A stretch of DNA of 56,028 nucleotides from Sphingobacteriales bacterium TSM_CSM (GTDB lineage: Bacteria > Bacteroidota > Bacteroidia > Chitinophagales > UBA2359). Positions 1 to 7,593 of this stretch are shown piece by piece (position 1 is the first letter of the stretch; each line of letters begins with the position of its first letter). The DNA lies in NCBI GenBank assembly GCA_002212725.1, contig MTCR01000080.1:1-56028 (forward strand), in the 5' to 3' direction. The notes beneath the pieces were generated by a model. That model had not been told where the DNA came from. It was given only the letters and a program-made list of their open reading frames with translations, and searched no databases. Both the position numbers and the translations under genes were made by a program.

Positions 1-2
1 GT

Positions 3-2966
3 CATCAGTTGGACACCAAATGGGGCTACCGCATTTTCCGAGACAGCGAAATAACGGTGGACAAAGAAAACTGCATCCATTGGGACAGGCTCGAACAGTT
101 TTGGGAAGACACACAACGCCCCACCCTGCAAGCCGTTAAATCGGAATTAGGCTATGACTGGAAAAAAGATTTAGGTAAAAAGATTACAGAACAATTGCAG
201 GAAAAACCCTTATTCCAGTTGCTTCGTGACGGGCTGAAAGTAAACAGTCAGCACACATTGGATTTACTCTACTTCAGACCCGAACGCAGCGACAACAAGC
301 ATCAGTCAGAACTGGCTAAGAAAAACATCTTTAGCATAATTCGTCAATATCACTTTACCAGTGCCGCCAATCCACGGCAAGAGGAAGACGACCGCCAAAG
401 CATTGACATTGTGGTTTGCCTGAACGGTTTTGCCATCATCACCCTTGAACTGAAACACACTCTGGCCAAACAAAATGTGCTGGATGCAGTAAAACAATAC
501 TGCGAACGAGACACAGAACGTTCCATTTTTTACCGTGCCTTTGTGCACATAGCCAGCGATGACGAAAAGGCGAAAATCGCCACTACATTCAGCAAGCCAC
601 CCACCAAAGACGATTTCAGGGAGTTTAACACGGGTTTGCTTAATGAAAAAATCAAAGGAGACGATTATGCCGTGCAATACCTGTATAATGAAATTCTGGC
701 TCCCGACAGTGTGCTCAATTTCATAGAACGCTATCTGTATGGAAGCACACAGGGTTGGATATTTCCACGCTATCACCAGCAGCGTTGCGTAAAACGCATT
801 TACGATGACATTACCGAACATTACCGTAAAAAGAAATCGCTGAACCTTCGCTACCTTATACAGCACAGTGCAGGAAGCGGAAAGAGTAATACCATTGTTT
901 GGCTGGTGCAAAACCTGCGAAACCTGCACGTAAAAAACCAAAAGGTATTTGACCACATCATTATCCTTACGCACCGCATCAATCTTGACGACCAAATCAG
1001 CAAAGATTTTTTAAAAGCCATCGGGCAAACCGGTGTGGTGGCATATTGCAAAAAGAGCAACGATGTTCGTTTGGCTTTGGGTGACAGAATAGAAAATTAT
1101 CGAAACCCCGAAATTCCTATCAATGCTCCCGTCATTGTTACCATTCTGCACAAGTTTTCATTTCTGAAAGATATTGCCGACCAAACAGGAAAAAACATTT
1201 GCTTCATCATTGACGAAGCCCACACCAATCAGGAAGGGAGGTTGCACGATAGAATGGTGGATGTGTTTGATGAAGCCACAGGGCAAACCATTCAGCAAAA
1301 AATTGAGGAAGAAGAGGACGAGCAGGAAGAACTGATTGATGAAATTGCCAGAAAAGAATTTCCAAACCTTTGCTTTATTGCCTTAACAGCTACACCAAGC
1401 GATAACACCATTCAGAAATTCGGACGGGAAGGTCGTGCCTTTGATGTGTATAGTATGGATGAAGCCATTGCCGAAGGCTACATAATGGACGTGGCAAAAA
1501 ACATCATCACTTACGAAACCCTTTACGAACTCAACTACAAACTGCCTGACGACCATCAGCAGAATGAATATCCAACCTTGCAGGTTTACCGTGCATTGAA
1601 ACTGAAAGCCTTTGAAGCTGATGAAGTCATTAAAGAAAAATGTAAAATCATTGTTTCCATATTCAAAGACCGCACAGCCGATAAAATTGAAGGCAAAGCC
1701 AAATCAATGATCGTTACTTCCAGCCGGTTGAGTGCCGTAAAATACAAACTCTATCTGGATGAAGAACTTAAAAAACGGGGCTTGAAGTGGAAAACGCTGG
1801 TTGCCTTTAGCGGAAAAATAAACTACAATAACACGTTCTATTCGGAAACCGAAATGAACAAAAGCAATAACCCGCAAAATGTAAAGATTGAAGAATGTTT
1901 TGAAAAAGGTGATGACATTCGTTTTCTGATTGTGGCAAATAAATTTCAGGTTGGTTTCAGCGAAAAAATGTTGCACACCATGTTTCTGGACAAAGCCCTG
2001 CAAGACCGCAATGCCGTGCAAACCATCAGCCGCTTGAATAGAATTTATCCGGGAAAAAAATTCGATACGCTGACTGTTGATTTTACCAACTCGTATGATA
2101 AAATCATCAAAGCTTTCCGCAAATACCAAAGCAATGTAGAAAGCCATAAAGAAGCCAACCCCGATGATTTGTATAAAATCAAAGACGAGTTGCTGAAACG
2201 TGGCATTTTCACTTTGGAAGATGTGGAAGAATGTATAAAGCTTTTCAATAGTGAAAATCCGGCTGATGTAGTTCCGCTTTCGGTATTGCTAACCAAAATA
2301 AAAGGCATTTTGGAAGCCAAAGCCGATATGGACAAGCGTAGAGAGTTCAGAACATTACTTGCCCGTTATGTAAGTTTGTTTGGGTTTATCAAAGCATTAT
2401 TCCGTCTAAGGCTTAAAGACAAAATTCTGATAGACTTCAACATCTTTGCTACACTTCTTTACAAGAAACTCGACCCCGCAATGAGTGCGGGAGATTTGGA
2501 GGAGGAATTGAAAAACGTAAAACTTAAAACATTCGACATTGAAAAAATATCGGATAAAATTCACGAACCCGGAGGCGATGATGATGAAGGCGGAAGCGGT
2601 GGCGGTCAGCGTAGTGGTGGAAGTATTACCAGTGTTCGCCCAATGGCAACCGTTGAAGAAGTGGTAATTGCCATCAATCTTCACTTCAAAGAGAGAGTTT
2701 CACCCGAAGGCGTTTCAGTAGTTGAGAACTACCTGCAAGCCTTGCAAAAAGACAATGATCTCAAAACAACCATCAGAAACAATTTGACCCAGGATGAAAG
2801 ACAGGTTTATGATTTGGTAATTAAAGGCATAATGGACAAACTCTATACAGACTATATCATTAATCATTCACCGCAACACTACGCAGAACTGACACAGGAA
2901 AACATACAAGTATATATTAATAAAAGCGCATATAAGATGTTGAGAGAAATAATAATAACCGCATAA
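3..2966 (+). CDS. hsdR: Type I restriction-modification system endonuclease subunit R (5' end cut by window edge)
   Basis: ATP-dependent motor and nuclease subunit of a type I restriction complex (HsdR with HsdM and HsdS), which cuts unmodified foreign DNA. The frame is open to the left edge, so the true start lies outside; numbering here is from a TTG at position 9. Seen: a PD-(D/E)xK nuclease core with D133, E147 and K149 (ending LELKH), a Walker A motif HSAGSGKSN at about 286-294, a DEAH box at 402-405, a TATPS motif III, and C-terminal helicase motifs ending in QTISRLNR. A Gly-rich linker (GGSGGGQRSGG) precedes the C-terminal helical domain. The roughly 985 visible residues are close to the usual HsdR length, so little is missing. 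hsdM and hsdS are not in the window and would be expected upstream. The gene is directly followed by a HipBST-type operon, which suggests an accessory island. Confidence 0.93.
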   Translation, partial: HQLDTKWGYRIFRDSEITVDKENCIHWDRLEQFWEDTQRPTLQAVKSELGYDWKKDLGKKITEQLQEKPLFQLLRDGLKVNSQHTLDLLYFRPERSDNKHQSELAKKNIFSIIRQYHFTSAANPRQEEDDRQSIDIVVCLNGFAIITLELKHTLAKQNVLDAVKQYCERDTERSIFYRAFVHIASDDEKAKIATTFSKPPTKDDFREFNTGLLNEKIKGDDYAVQYLYNEILAPDSVLNFIERYLYGSTQGWIFPRYHQQRCVKRIYDDITEHYRKKKSLNLRYLIQHSAGSGKSNTIVWLVQNLRNLHVKNQKVFDHIIILTHRINLDDQISKDFLKAIGQTGVVAYCKKSNDVRLALGDRIENYRNPEIPINAPVIVTILHKFSFLKDIADQTGKNICFIIDEAHTNQEGRLHDRMVDVFDEATGQTIQQKIEEEEDEQEELIDEIARKEFPNLCFIALTATPSDNTIQKFGREGRAFDVYSMDEAIAEGYIMDVAKNIITYETLYELNYKLPDDHQQNEYPTLQVYRALKLKAFEADEVIKEKCKIIVSIFKDRTADKIEGKAKSMIVTSSRLSAVKYKLYLDEELKKRGLKWKTLVAFSGKINYNNTFYSETEMNKSNNPQNVKIEECFEKGDDIRFLIVANKFQVGFSEKMLHTMFLDKALQDRNAVQTISRLNRIYPGKKFDTLTVDFTNSYDKIIKAFRKYQSNVESHKEANPDDLYKIKDELLKRGIFTLEDVEECIKLFNSENPADVVPLSVLLTKIKGILEAKADMDKRREFRTLLARYVSLFGFIKALFRLRLKDKILIDFNIFATLLYKKLDPAMSAGDLEEELKNVKLKTFDIEKISDKIHEPGGDDDEGGSGGGQRSGGSITSVRPMATVEEVVIAINLHFKERVSPEGVSVVENYLQALQKDNDLKTTIRNNLTQDERQVYDLVIKGIMDKLYTDYIINHSPQHYAELTQENIQVYINKSAYKMLREIIITA

Positions 2967-3338
2967 CTCGCACAGGTTCAATGCAGTAGCCAACTTGAGT
3001 TTAATTGACTTGCCGTGCTTTTATAGTAAGCAAATGTTGAACATGTCATAGGAGGGTTGAAGCGATACCGTATTTTAAGCAATAAAATCCGGTTAAACCC
3101 GCTACCTACCCCTCCATAATCTTATAAACATAGCCGCAGGACTTTGGAATGTTACAATAGCCAAGACATAAAAAAAGCATTATCCACCCGCAGCAAGTCT
3201 ATTATACTATTGCGAAAGACCGTGTTTAACCGGGAATTTAGAACATGGAACATAGAACCGGAATTCGGGATATGGTATTGGGCAAGTGCAATTATTCCTG
3301 ATTCACCAATTCCGGGTTAAACAATTTCAATTAAATTG
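2967..3338. other. Intergenic region without a supported gene
   Basis: About 370 bp between hsdR and the hip operators. No frame is convincingly coding. It contains an 8-bp inverted repeat (CCGGAATT 3258-3265 and AATTCCGG 3308-3315) and a hairpin-like CAATTT/AAATTG pair at 3323-3338 immediately before the first hip operator. No clear hsdR terminator with a T-run was seen. Confidence 0.5.
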
Positions 3339-3352
3339 TACCCGATAGGGTA
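3339..3352. promoter_or_regulatory. Putative HipB operator O1
   Basis: Palindromic half-sites TACCC-N4-GGGTA (TACCCGATAGGGTA). It is the first of three near-identical sites upstream of the HipB-like gene, with centres exactly 41 bp apart. HipB-family antitoxins bind palindromes of the form TAyCC-spacer-GGrTA in their own promoters, so binding by the HipB encoded just downstream is the natural inference. Confidence 0.7.
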
Positions 3353-3379
3353 TTATTATCAGGATATTTTAATAAAATA

Positions 3380-3393
3380 CACCCGATAGGGTG
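3380..3393. promoter_or_regulatory. Putative HipB operator O2
   Basis: CACCCGATAGGGTG: the same core and GATA spacer as O1, with C/G in place of T/A at the outer positions. It is centred 41 bp downstream of O1 and 41 bp upstream of O3, close to four helical turns in each case, so bound dimers would lie on a similar DNA face. Confidence 0.7.
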
Positions 3394-3412
3394 CAAAATT
3401 GAAGCTAATTAC

Positions 3413-3420
3413 TAAATTTG
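3413..3420 (+). promoter_or_regulatory. Bacteroidota -7 element of the hip operon
   Basis: TAAATTTG matches the Bacteroidota -7 consensus TAnnTTTG and abuts operator O3. No TTG lies at the proper -33 distance. Transcription would begin inside O3, so a repressor bound at O3 would block initiation directly. Confidence 0.5.
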
Positions 3421-3434
3421 TACCCAAAAGGGTA
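3421..3434. promoter_or_regulatory. Putative HipB operator O3
   Basis: TACCCAAAAGGGTA, with half-sites identical to O1 and an AAAA spacer. It sits between the -7 element and the hipB ATG at 3439, in a position suited to autorepression. Confidence 0.7.
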
Positions 3435-3438
3435 TAAA

Positions 3439-3648
3439 ATGAATTTGGCAGACTTTGTAAAAGACAAACGCAAATTGGTGAGGCTCACCCAGCCCGAACT
3501 GGCCGAAAAGGCCGGTGTAGGTTTGCGCTTCATTCGTGAACTGGAGCAGGGAAAAGAAACCCTTCGGTTAGATAAGGTAAACCAGGTGCTGCAACTCTTC
3601 GGTTATGAAGTAGGTGCCGTACCCAAAACCACCACCCCCAATTACTGA
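3439..3648 (+). CDS. hipB: HipB-like XRE-family antitoxin / autorepressor
   Basis: 69-residue helix-turn-helix protein of the XRE/Cro type. The HTH spans roughly residues 4-60 (KDKRKLVRLTQPELAEKAGV, then LRFIRELEQGK). In HipA-type systems HipB binds operator palindromes as a dimer, represses the operon and, in two-component systems, neutralises the kinase. The ATG at 3439 was chosen because an upstream in-frame TTG at 3418 would translate through operator O3. It is followed after 43 nt by hipS and then hipT. Three operator-like palindromes and a -7 element lie upstream. At 69 residues it is short, with little beyond the HTH. The DNA-binding family is certain; the HipB role rests on gene order. 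Confidence 0.88.
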   Translation: MNLADFVKDKRKLVRLTQPELAEKAGVGLRFIRELEQGKETLRLDKVNQVLQLFGYEVGAVPKTTTPNY

Positions 3649-3691
3649 TTACTCCATTCCAGATACCTGATTAAATAATTCCTTAGTAAAA

Positions 3692-4024
3692 GTGCGAAAA
3701 GCGGCCATAAAAGTAGAAAATCAATTAGCGGGATGGCTCACCCAAGATGAGTGGGGATATCATTTTGTGTATAACAAAGACTATGTAACAATGCCCGATG
3801 CCCGGCCTGTAAGTTTAACCCTGCCGCTACGTGAAGCACCTTATACCTCCAAGGTGCTGTTCCCGTTTTTTGATGGACTGATCCCCGAAGGCTGGTTGCT
3901 GGACATAGCCGAAAAAAACTGGAAACTGAATCCCAGAGACCGGATGGGGTTATTGCTGGCCTGCTGTAAAGATTGCATAGGAGCAGTAAGTGTAGAGGAA
4001 GTAAAAGAGGAGGATACGCAATGA
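3692..4024 (+). CDS. hipS: HipS-like protein (HipA N-terminal subdomain as a separate gene)
   Basis: 110 residues corresponding to the N-terminal subdomain 1 of HipA kinases: an early beta-rich part (GWLTQDEWGYHFVY), then PVSLTLPLR and the conserved FDGLIPEGWLL block. In the tripartite HipBST system known from E. coli O127:H6, this separate subdomain (HipS) is the antitoxin of the HipT kinase, with HipB mainly acting in repression. The start is GTG at 3692; no ATG fits and no Shine-Dalgarno is visible. The stop overlaps the hipT start in an ATGA (4021-4024), so the two are translationally coupled. The C-terminus contains ACCKDC, three cysteines that could bind metal. A recent frameshift of hipA is unlikely because hipT has its own ribosome-binding site and an N-terminal module not found in one-piece HipA. 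Confidence 0.85.
   Translation: MRKAAIKVENQLAGWLTQDEWGYHFVYNKDYVTMPDARPVSLTLPLREAPYTSKVLFPFFDGLIPEGWLLDIAEKNWKLNPRDRMGLLLACCKDCIGAVSVEEVKEEDTQ
4006..4014 (+). promoter_or_regulatory. Shine-Dalgarno-like site for hipT
   Basis: AGAGGAGGA inside the 3' end of hipS, 6 nt before the hipT ATG. It is notable because most genes in this window lack an SD sequence. It supports 4021 as the hipT start and suggests efficient translation coupled to hipS. Confidence 0.6.
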
Positions 4025-4959
4025 GCAACTGTTTATTTTGTTATCAGCCCTTGTCCAACAATGAGCAGGACTTTCATGCCTCCTGCTCAAAGAAAATATT
4101 TGGGCAGCCAACTCCTCCGGCATTGCCATATTCAGAAGAAGACCTGGAGCCACTGGCCAAACAAGTGATACAGAGTCAAACTGCTGTTACGGGTGTACAG
4201 GCCAAATTGTCATTGCACATTACCGGCAATAATAAAGAAGGCACAGAACGGAGATTTACCATTGTAGGTTTATGGGGCGGGTATATTTTTAAGCCGCCTA
4301 CTGCCTTGCATCCGCAATTGCCGGAAGTGGAAGATGTAACCATGCATTTGGCACAAATAGCCAAAATAAAAACAGTGCCTCATAGTTTGATTCGTCTGCA
4401 ATCCGGCAACCTGGCATATATAACCAAGCGAATAGACCGAATCAAAAAACGAAAGTTGGCCATGGAAGATATGTGTCAACTTACCGAAAGGCTCACCGAA
4501 GACAAATATCATGGTAGTTATGAGCAGATTGGCAAAGCCATTCAAAAGTATTCAGCAACTCCGGGATTGGATGTGGTGAACTTTTTTGAGATGGTACTCT
4601 TCTCTTTCCTTACCGGCAATGCCGATATGCATTTGAAGAATATCTCATTGGTAGAGCAAACCGGTTTGGGCATGGTCTTATCACCGGCTTATGATTTGGT
4701 AAACACCGCTTTGGTAAATCCTGCTGATGAAGAAGAAATGGCGTTAACGCTAAATGGCCGAAAGAAAAAGCTGAAGAAGCAGGATTTTGTGGCAGCGATG
4801 AATACAATGAAGGTAGAAGAAAAGCAACAGGAAAATTTGTTCAAAAAGATGGTGAAAGCATTGCCCGGGTGGCTGGAACTGATAAACCGCAGTTTTATGA
4901 GTGCGGCATTTAAAGAGCAATATAAATCTATATTAACAGAAAGAATGAGCAGGTTGTAA
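4021..4959 (+). CDS. hipT: HipT-like Ser/Thr kinase toxin (HipA C-terminal domain)
   Basis: 312-residue HipA-type kinase lacking the HipA N-subdomain, which is supplied by hipS. Known HipA/HipT kinases phosphorylate aminoacyl-tRNA synthetases (GltX for HipA, TrpS for E. coli HipT) and stop growth; the target here is unknown. Seen: a possible zinc-binding start with Cys4-x2-Cys7 and His19-x2-Cys22; a Gly-rich loop TAVTGVQAK at 54-62; a probable ATP-binding lysine in YIFKPP (K91); the catalytic loop GNADMHLKN with D202; and the metal-binding D225 in SPAYDLVN. The start overlaps the hipS stop (ATGA) and has a good SD. Where HipT-type loops often carry a Ser-x-Ser pair, this loop has Ala55 and Thr57, so autophosphorylation control may differ. 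Kinase fold very sure; toxin role inferred from family and operon. Confidence 0.9.
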   Translation: MSNCLFCYQPLSNNEQDFHASCSKKIFGQPTPPALPYSEEDLEPLAKQVIQSQTAVTGVQAKLSLHITGNNKEGTERRFTIVGLWGGYIFKPPTALHPQLPEVEDVTMHLAQIAKIKTVPHSLIRLQSGNLAYITKRIDRIKKRKLAMEDMCQLTERLTEDKYHGSYEQIGKAIQKYSATPGLDVVNFFEMVLFSFLTGNADMHLKNISLVEQTGLGMVLSPAYDLVNTALVNPADEEEMALTLNGRKKKLKKQDFVAAMNTMKVEEKQQENLFKKMVKALPGWLELINRSFMSAAFKEQYKSILTERMSRL

Positions 4960-5123
4960 TTGCTGCCAATTTCAGATTAAAGTGTACTAATCAAAACTTC
5001 ATCTGACAAGAATTAGAGGATACTATACTTCAGATGGAAGGGTTAGTTTAACTGGAATATTCACACTGCACCTGTTGTTATATTCCCAGCTTTATACAAT
5101 GTATTAACCCCCCGCACCCCCGC

Positions 5124-5155
5124 TTTGCAGGGTTACCATTACAGTACCCTGCAAA
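5124..5155. terminator. Inverted repeat between converging genes, possible terminator
   Basis: Arms TTTGCAGGGT (5124-5133) and ACCCTGCAAA (5146-5155) form a perfect 10-bp stem with a 12-nt loop. It lies between hipT (plus) and the oxidoreductase gene (minus). There is no long T-run, so termination is only a suggestion. Confidence 0.4.
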
Positions 5156-5188
5156 ACGCCGGTGCTGCCTGCCGGCAATAATGGAGTG

Positions 5189-5842
5189 TTAGCTTACTAT
5201 TTTAATATTAAATGCGCCGTTGTTGGTTGCGCCCCAAATACGAAGCCAGAGCGGCAGGTACATTTCTGTGCCGCGTGCGGCGCTAATGTCGCCCAGGTCC
5301 ATAATGTTTTTTGCTGCCCAGCCAAAAGACATTAAAATTGCTTTTACCGTTTCTTTGGCGTTGGCATCGTTGCCGCTAATAAAAGTATGGTGGTCGCCGC
5401 CGTTAATCATGCCGGGGTTTACCATTAACCCGCACCACATGGTGTTAAGGGCTTTTACCACTTTTGCCTGCGGAAAAGCCTGCTGAATTTCTTCTCCCAG
5501 CGAGTTGGTGTTTGCTATAGCCAAAGAGGGTGGCATACCCTTGCTAAAATCCAGCGGATTGGCAACATCAATCAGTATTTTGCCGTTCAGGTTTTGTTCG
5601 CCGGCTGTTTTAAGCACCTCTAAAGAGGCAACGCCGTGGGTGCAGTTAAAAATAATTTCTCCAAAAGCGGCGGCATCTGCAAAAGTTCGGGCGGTTGCCT
5701 TTCCGTTGTGTTTGGCAACAAAGGCCATGGCTTTTTCATTGTTATTGGTGCGCGAACCCATTGCTACTTCATGTCCAAGTTCAATTAATCTGGAGCCAAT
5801 GGCATCGCCTACCATACCGGTACCTAATACTGCAATTTTCAT
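5189..5842 (-). CDS. NAD(P)-binding oxidoreductase, F420-dependent NADP reductase-like family
   Basis: 217-residue protein with an N-terminal Rossmann fold: GTGMVG at 7-12 and an early Arg/Ser-rich segment (MGSRTNN) suited to binding the NADP phosphate. Its overall form follows the small NADPH-dependent F420 reductase-like family (PF03807 type). In many bacteria these proteins do not use F420, and the true substrate is usually unknown. It contains VVKALNT and a conserved GDI..AR segment near the C-terminus. It probably acts as a soluble cytoplasmic dehydrogenase. It lies 103 bp downstream of an AraC-family regulator on the same strand, which may control it; that link rests on proximity only. 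Confidence 0.85.
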   Translation of the reverse strand: MKIAVLGTGMVGDAIGSRLIELGHEVAMGSRTNNNEKAMAFVAKHNGKATARTFADAAAFGEIIFNCTHGVASLEVLKTAGEQNLNGKILIDVANPLDFSKGMPPSLAIANTNSLGEEIQQAFPQAKVVKALNTMWCGLMVNPGMINGGDHHTFISGNDANAKETVKAILMSFGWAAKNIMDLGDISAARGTEMYLPLWLRIWGATNNGAFNIKIVS

Positions 5843-5945
5843 AAAGGGTTTTTGTTTTTAGTTTTTTGCAAAAGAATTTTCACGGCACAAAATTGCGGCC
5901 TTTGCCGTTAATGGCAATGGTTAAAATCATGGGTGCAATGGTAAA

Positions 5946-6854
5946 TTACTTTGTTAATGCCCGGTTTCTGAACTGCAGCGGCGTAAGTCCGGTAAGTTTT
6001 TTAAAAAATTTCCCAAAATTGGCAGGGTCAGAAAAATTGAGCTGGTAGGCAATTTCGGCTATGTCAAAATTGGTAAAATGTATAAGCGCTTTTGCTTCGG
6101 TCAAAATTCGTTCATTAATAAAAGAAAGTCCGTTTTTACCTGTTGTTTCCTTTACCAGTTGCGACAAGTGGTTGGGGGTTATATGAAGCAGTTCGGCATA
6201 CTCTTTTATGGTGCGTTTTTCAATGTAGTAGTTGTTTACCAGTTGCATAAATTTTTGAAACAAAATTTGTTGCGGCGGGTTAAACCCGGTTTCCCATTGG
6301 TTAAATGCGGTGGTAAACTCTTTCAGTTCATAAAGCAGCGCCAGCAGTTTTATGGCAGCTACCGTATGCCGGTTGTCTTTAGCTTGTTGGTAGGCGGTAA
6401 AAACCTCTTCAAAGTGCGGCGCAAACTCATTAAACTTAGACCGGTTAAATTTATAAAAATGGGTATGCAGCAGGCTGAAAAACGGAAATTCTTGTTCAAA
6501 ATCGGGTTTAAAAAACGAAAAACATTCTTTTTTAAAATAAATCAGGTAGCCCTGTGCAGAGTTATCCCGATGAAAACTGTACAGCAGCCCCGGCGACTGA
6601 AAAACCAGAAATGAGTTAAGGTGTGTAACATTGGTGTTATCGTAAGCTATTTGCGTATTTCCGGCGTTTGTTACCAGCCCTATAAAGTAAAAATTCTTTC
6701 TGAAAGGCGGTTTGTAGTTATTCATAGCGCTTTCGTTTTCTACAAGCCGCAAACAATAAAACAGGGGGTTTTTTGTGCGGTAGCCCGATGGTATGGAGGC
6801 AAGAAAATCGTTAATTTCCCGGTAATAGGGTATGGCGTTTATTTCGTTTTCCAT
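5946..6854 (-). CDS. AraC-family transcriptional regulator
   Basis: 302 residues. The N-terminal two thirds resemble an AraC-type cupin sensor domain with no recognisable ligand motif. The C-terminal third (about 215-298) is a classic double HTH: TPNHLSQLVKETTG, then FDIAEIAYQLNFSDPANFGK and the signature FFKKLTGLTPLQFR. It acts as a DNA-binding activator or repressor. The downstream gene on the same strand is the small NAD(P)-binding oxidoreductase, a likely target. The ATG at 6854 gives the usual family length of about 290-310 residues. No Bacteroidota promoter motif was found just upstream. Confidence 0.92.
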   Translation of the reverse strand: MENEINAIPYYREINDFLASIPSGYRTKNPLFYCLRLVENESAMNNYKPPFRKNFYFIGLVTNAGNTQIAYDNTNVTHLNSFLVFQSPGLLYSFHRDNSAQGYLIYFKKECFSFFKPDFEQEFPFFSLLHTHFYKFNRSKFNEFAPHFEEVFTAYQQAKDNRHTVAAIKLLALLYELKEFTTAFNQWETGFNPPQQILFQKFMQLVNNYYIEKRTIKEYAELLHITPNHLSQLVKETTGKNGLSFINERILTEAKALIHFTNFDIAEIAYQLNFSDPANFGKFFKKLTGLTPLQFRNRALTK

Positions 6855-6870
6855 TTTCTGAAAGGTTTAC

Positions 6871-6980
6871 GTATTGGCGATGGTGGTGCATTTGAAAAAC
6901 GTCAGCCCAACATTTGTACAAATGCTCAATAGAATTACAAATGCAGAGGTTACAACTGTCAGCCCCACTATTGCCAATAC
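6871..6980. repeat. Imperfect 16-bp inverted repeat pair
   Basis: GTATTGGCGATGGTGG (6871-6886) and CCACTATTGCCAATAC (6965-6980) are complementary at 14 of 16 positions and 78 nt apart. They enclose a direct repeat of GTCAGCCC (6901-6908 and 6958-6965) and a perfect 14-bp palindrome (6911-6924). The whole stretch is non-coding and could form extensive secondary structure. Confidence 0.5.
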
Positions 6981-6989
6981 GATGTTGGG
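6906..6989 (-). other. attC-like recombination site candidate
   Basis: An 84-nt stretch immediately downstream of the AT-rich orphan gene, bounded by perfectly complementary arms CCCAACAT (6906-6913) and ATGTTGGG (6982-6989). Read on the minus strand, the distal arm forms GTTGGGC, which fits the integron core GTTRRRY. A second GTTGGGC lies just before the orphan gene's start (7626 to 7620). The size and placement fit an integron attC site, but the inner L-box pairing is weak and asymmetric and no integrase is in view. Confidence 0.3.
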
Positions 6990-7002
6990 AGTTTGTGCTT
7001 CT

Positions 7003-7593
7003 CTATTGAATTTTAAATATTTTATTGTCATCTCGAAGCAATAGTTTTGTGATAAAAGGTCCTTCTTCAATCAAAGCATTTAAGCTCTTTGCGTTTTTAG
7101 AGACGTCAAACACAATTTTTGTCTCTAAAGATTGGTGCAATTCAAGTCTCTGGTCTATAGGTAAAAGGTGTCCTTGTACATTTTCTAAGGCTTTCTGGCC
7201 AGCTACAGAGGCACTCCATATATGACTATTGTCGTCAATAATATGAACTCTTGGTTCAGATGGTTTTTGAGCAATCCCTTTTGCTTTATTTGTCATTTTA
7301 ATTGTCAAAATAATAAATTGCCCCGAGGGAACTTGATTGCCAATCTTCTCGGCTTTTTCAAAGGAAGTAACAGTAGCACACCAATCGTCAAAACAAATAT
7401 CTGTTGCTAAAGGTACAGTCTGATTTTTTGCTTTAAAATAAAATATTCCCCATAATAAAATGTATATTATAAAAAAATACAATATAACTTTAATCGTTTT
7501 TAGAATAGGCCTTTTGCGGATGAGTTTAACTAAAATTCTGATTACAAGTATCAGAATGGTCAATATTGTCGCCAAAAAGTAAAGTGCCTGCAT
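7003..7593 (-). CDS. Orphan membrane protein with DUF4352-like extracytoplasmic domain
   Basis: 196 residues. Two hydrophobic segments at about 5-22 and 37-54 anchor the protein, and the remainder forms a soluble beta-rich domain. The PSGQFIILTIKMTNKAKGIA segment resembles the DUF4352/telokin-like domains of many bacterial surface proteins; this is resemblance by eye, not a proven match. No catalytic motif is seen. The gene is visibly more AT-rich than its neighbours and stands alone between attC-like sequences, so recent acquisition is likely. Two cysteines (CFDDWC) could form a disulfide. Function unknown. Confidence 0.7.
   Translation of the reverse strand: MQALYFLATILTILILVIRILVKLIRKRPILKTIKVILYFFIIYILLWGIFYFKAKNQTVPLATDICFDDWCATVTSFEKAEKIGNQVPSGQFIILTIKMTNKAKGIAQKPSEPRVHIIDDNSHIWSASVAGQKALENVQGHLLPIDQRLELHQSLETKIVFDVSKNAKSLNALIEEGPFITKLLLRDDNKIFKIQ

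Noticed and set aside
306..995. 229-codon minus-strand frame opposite hsdR
   Set aside because: It covers HsdR nuclease and Walker A coding sequence in another frame and has no known family features.
3692..4959. hipA broken by a frameshift into two pieces
   Set aside because: The second gene has its own SD, an ATGA overlap and an extra Cys/His N-terminal module, and the split matches the known HipS/HipT division. It is a natural split.
6867..7070. 67-codon minus-strand frame over the repeat-rich region
   Set aside because: It overlaps the end of the orphan membrane gene and runs through the structured inverted repeats; no coding support.
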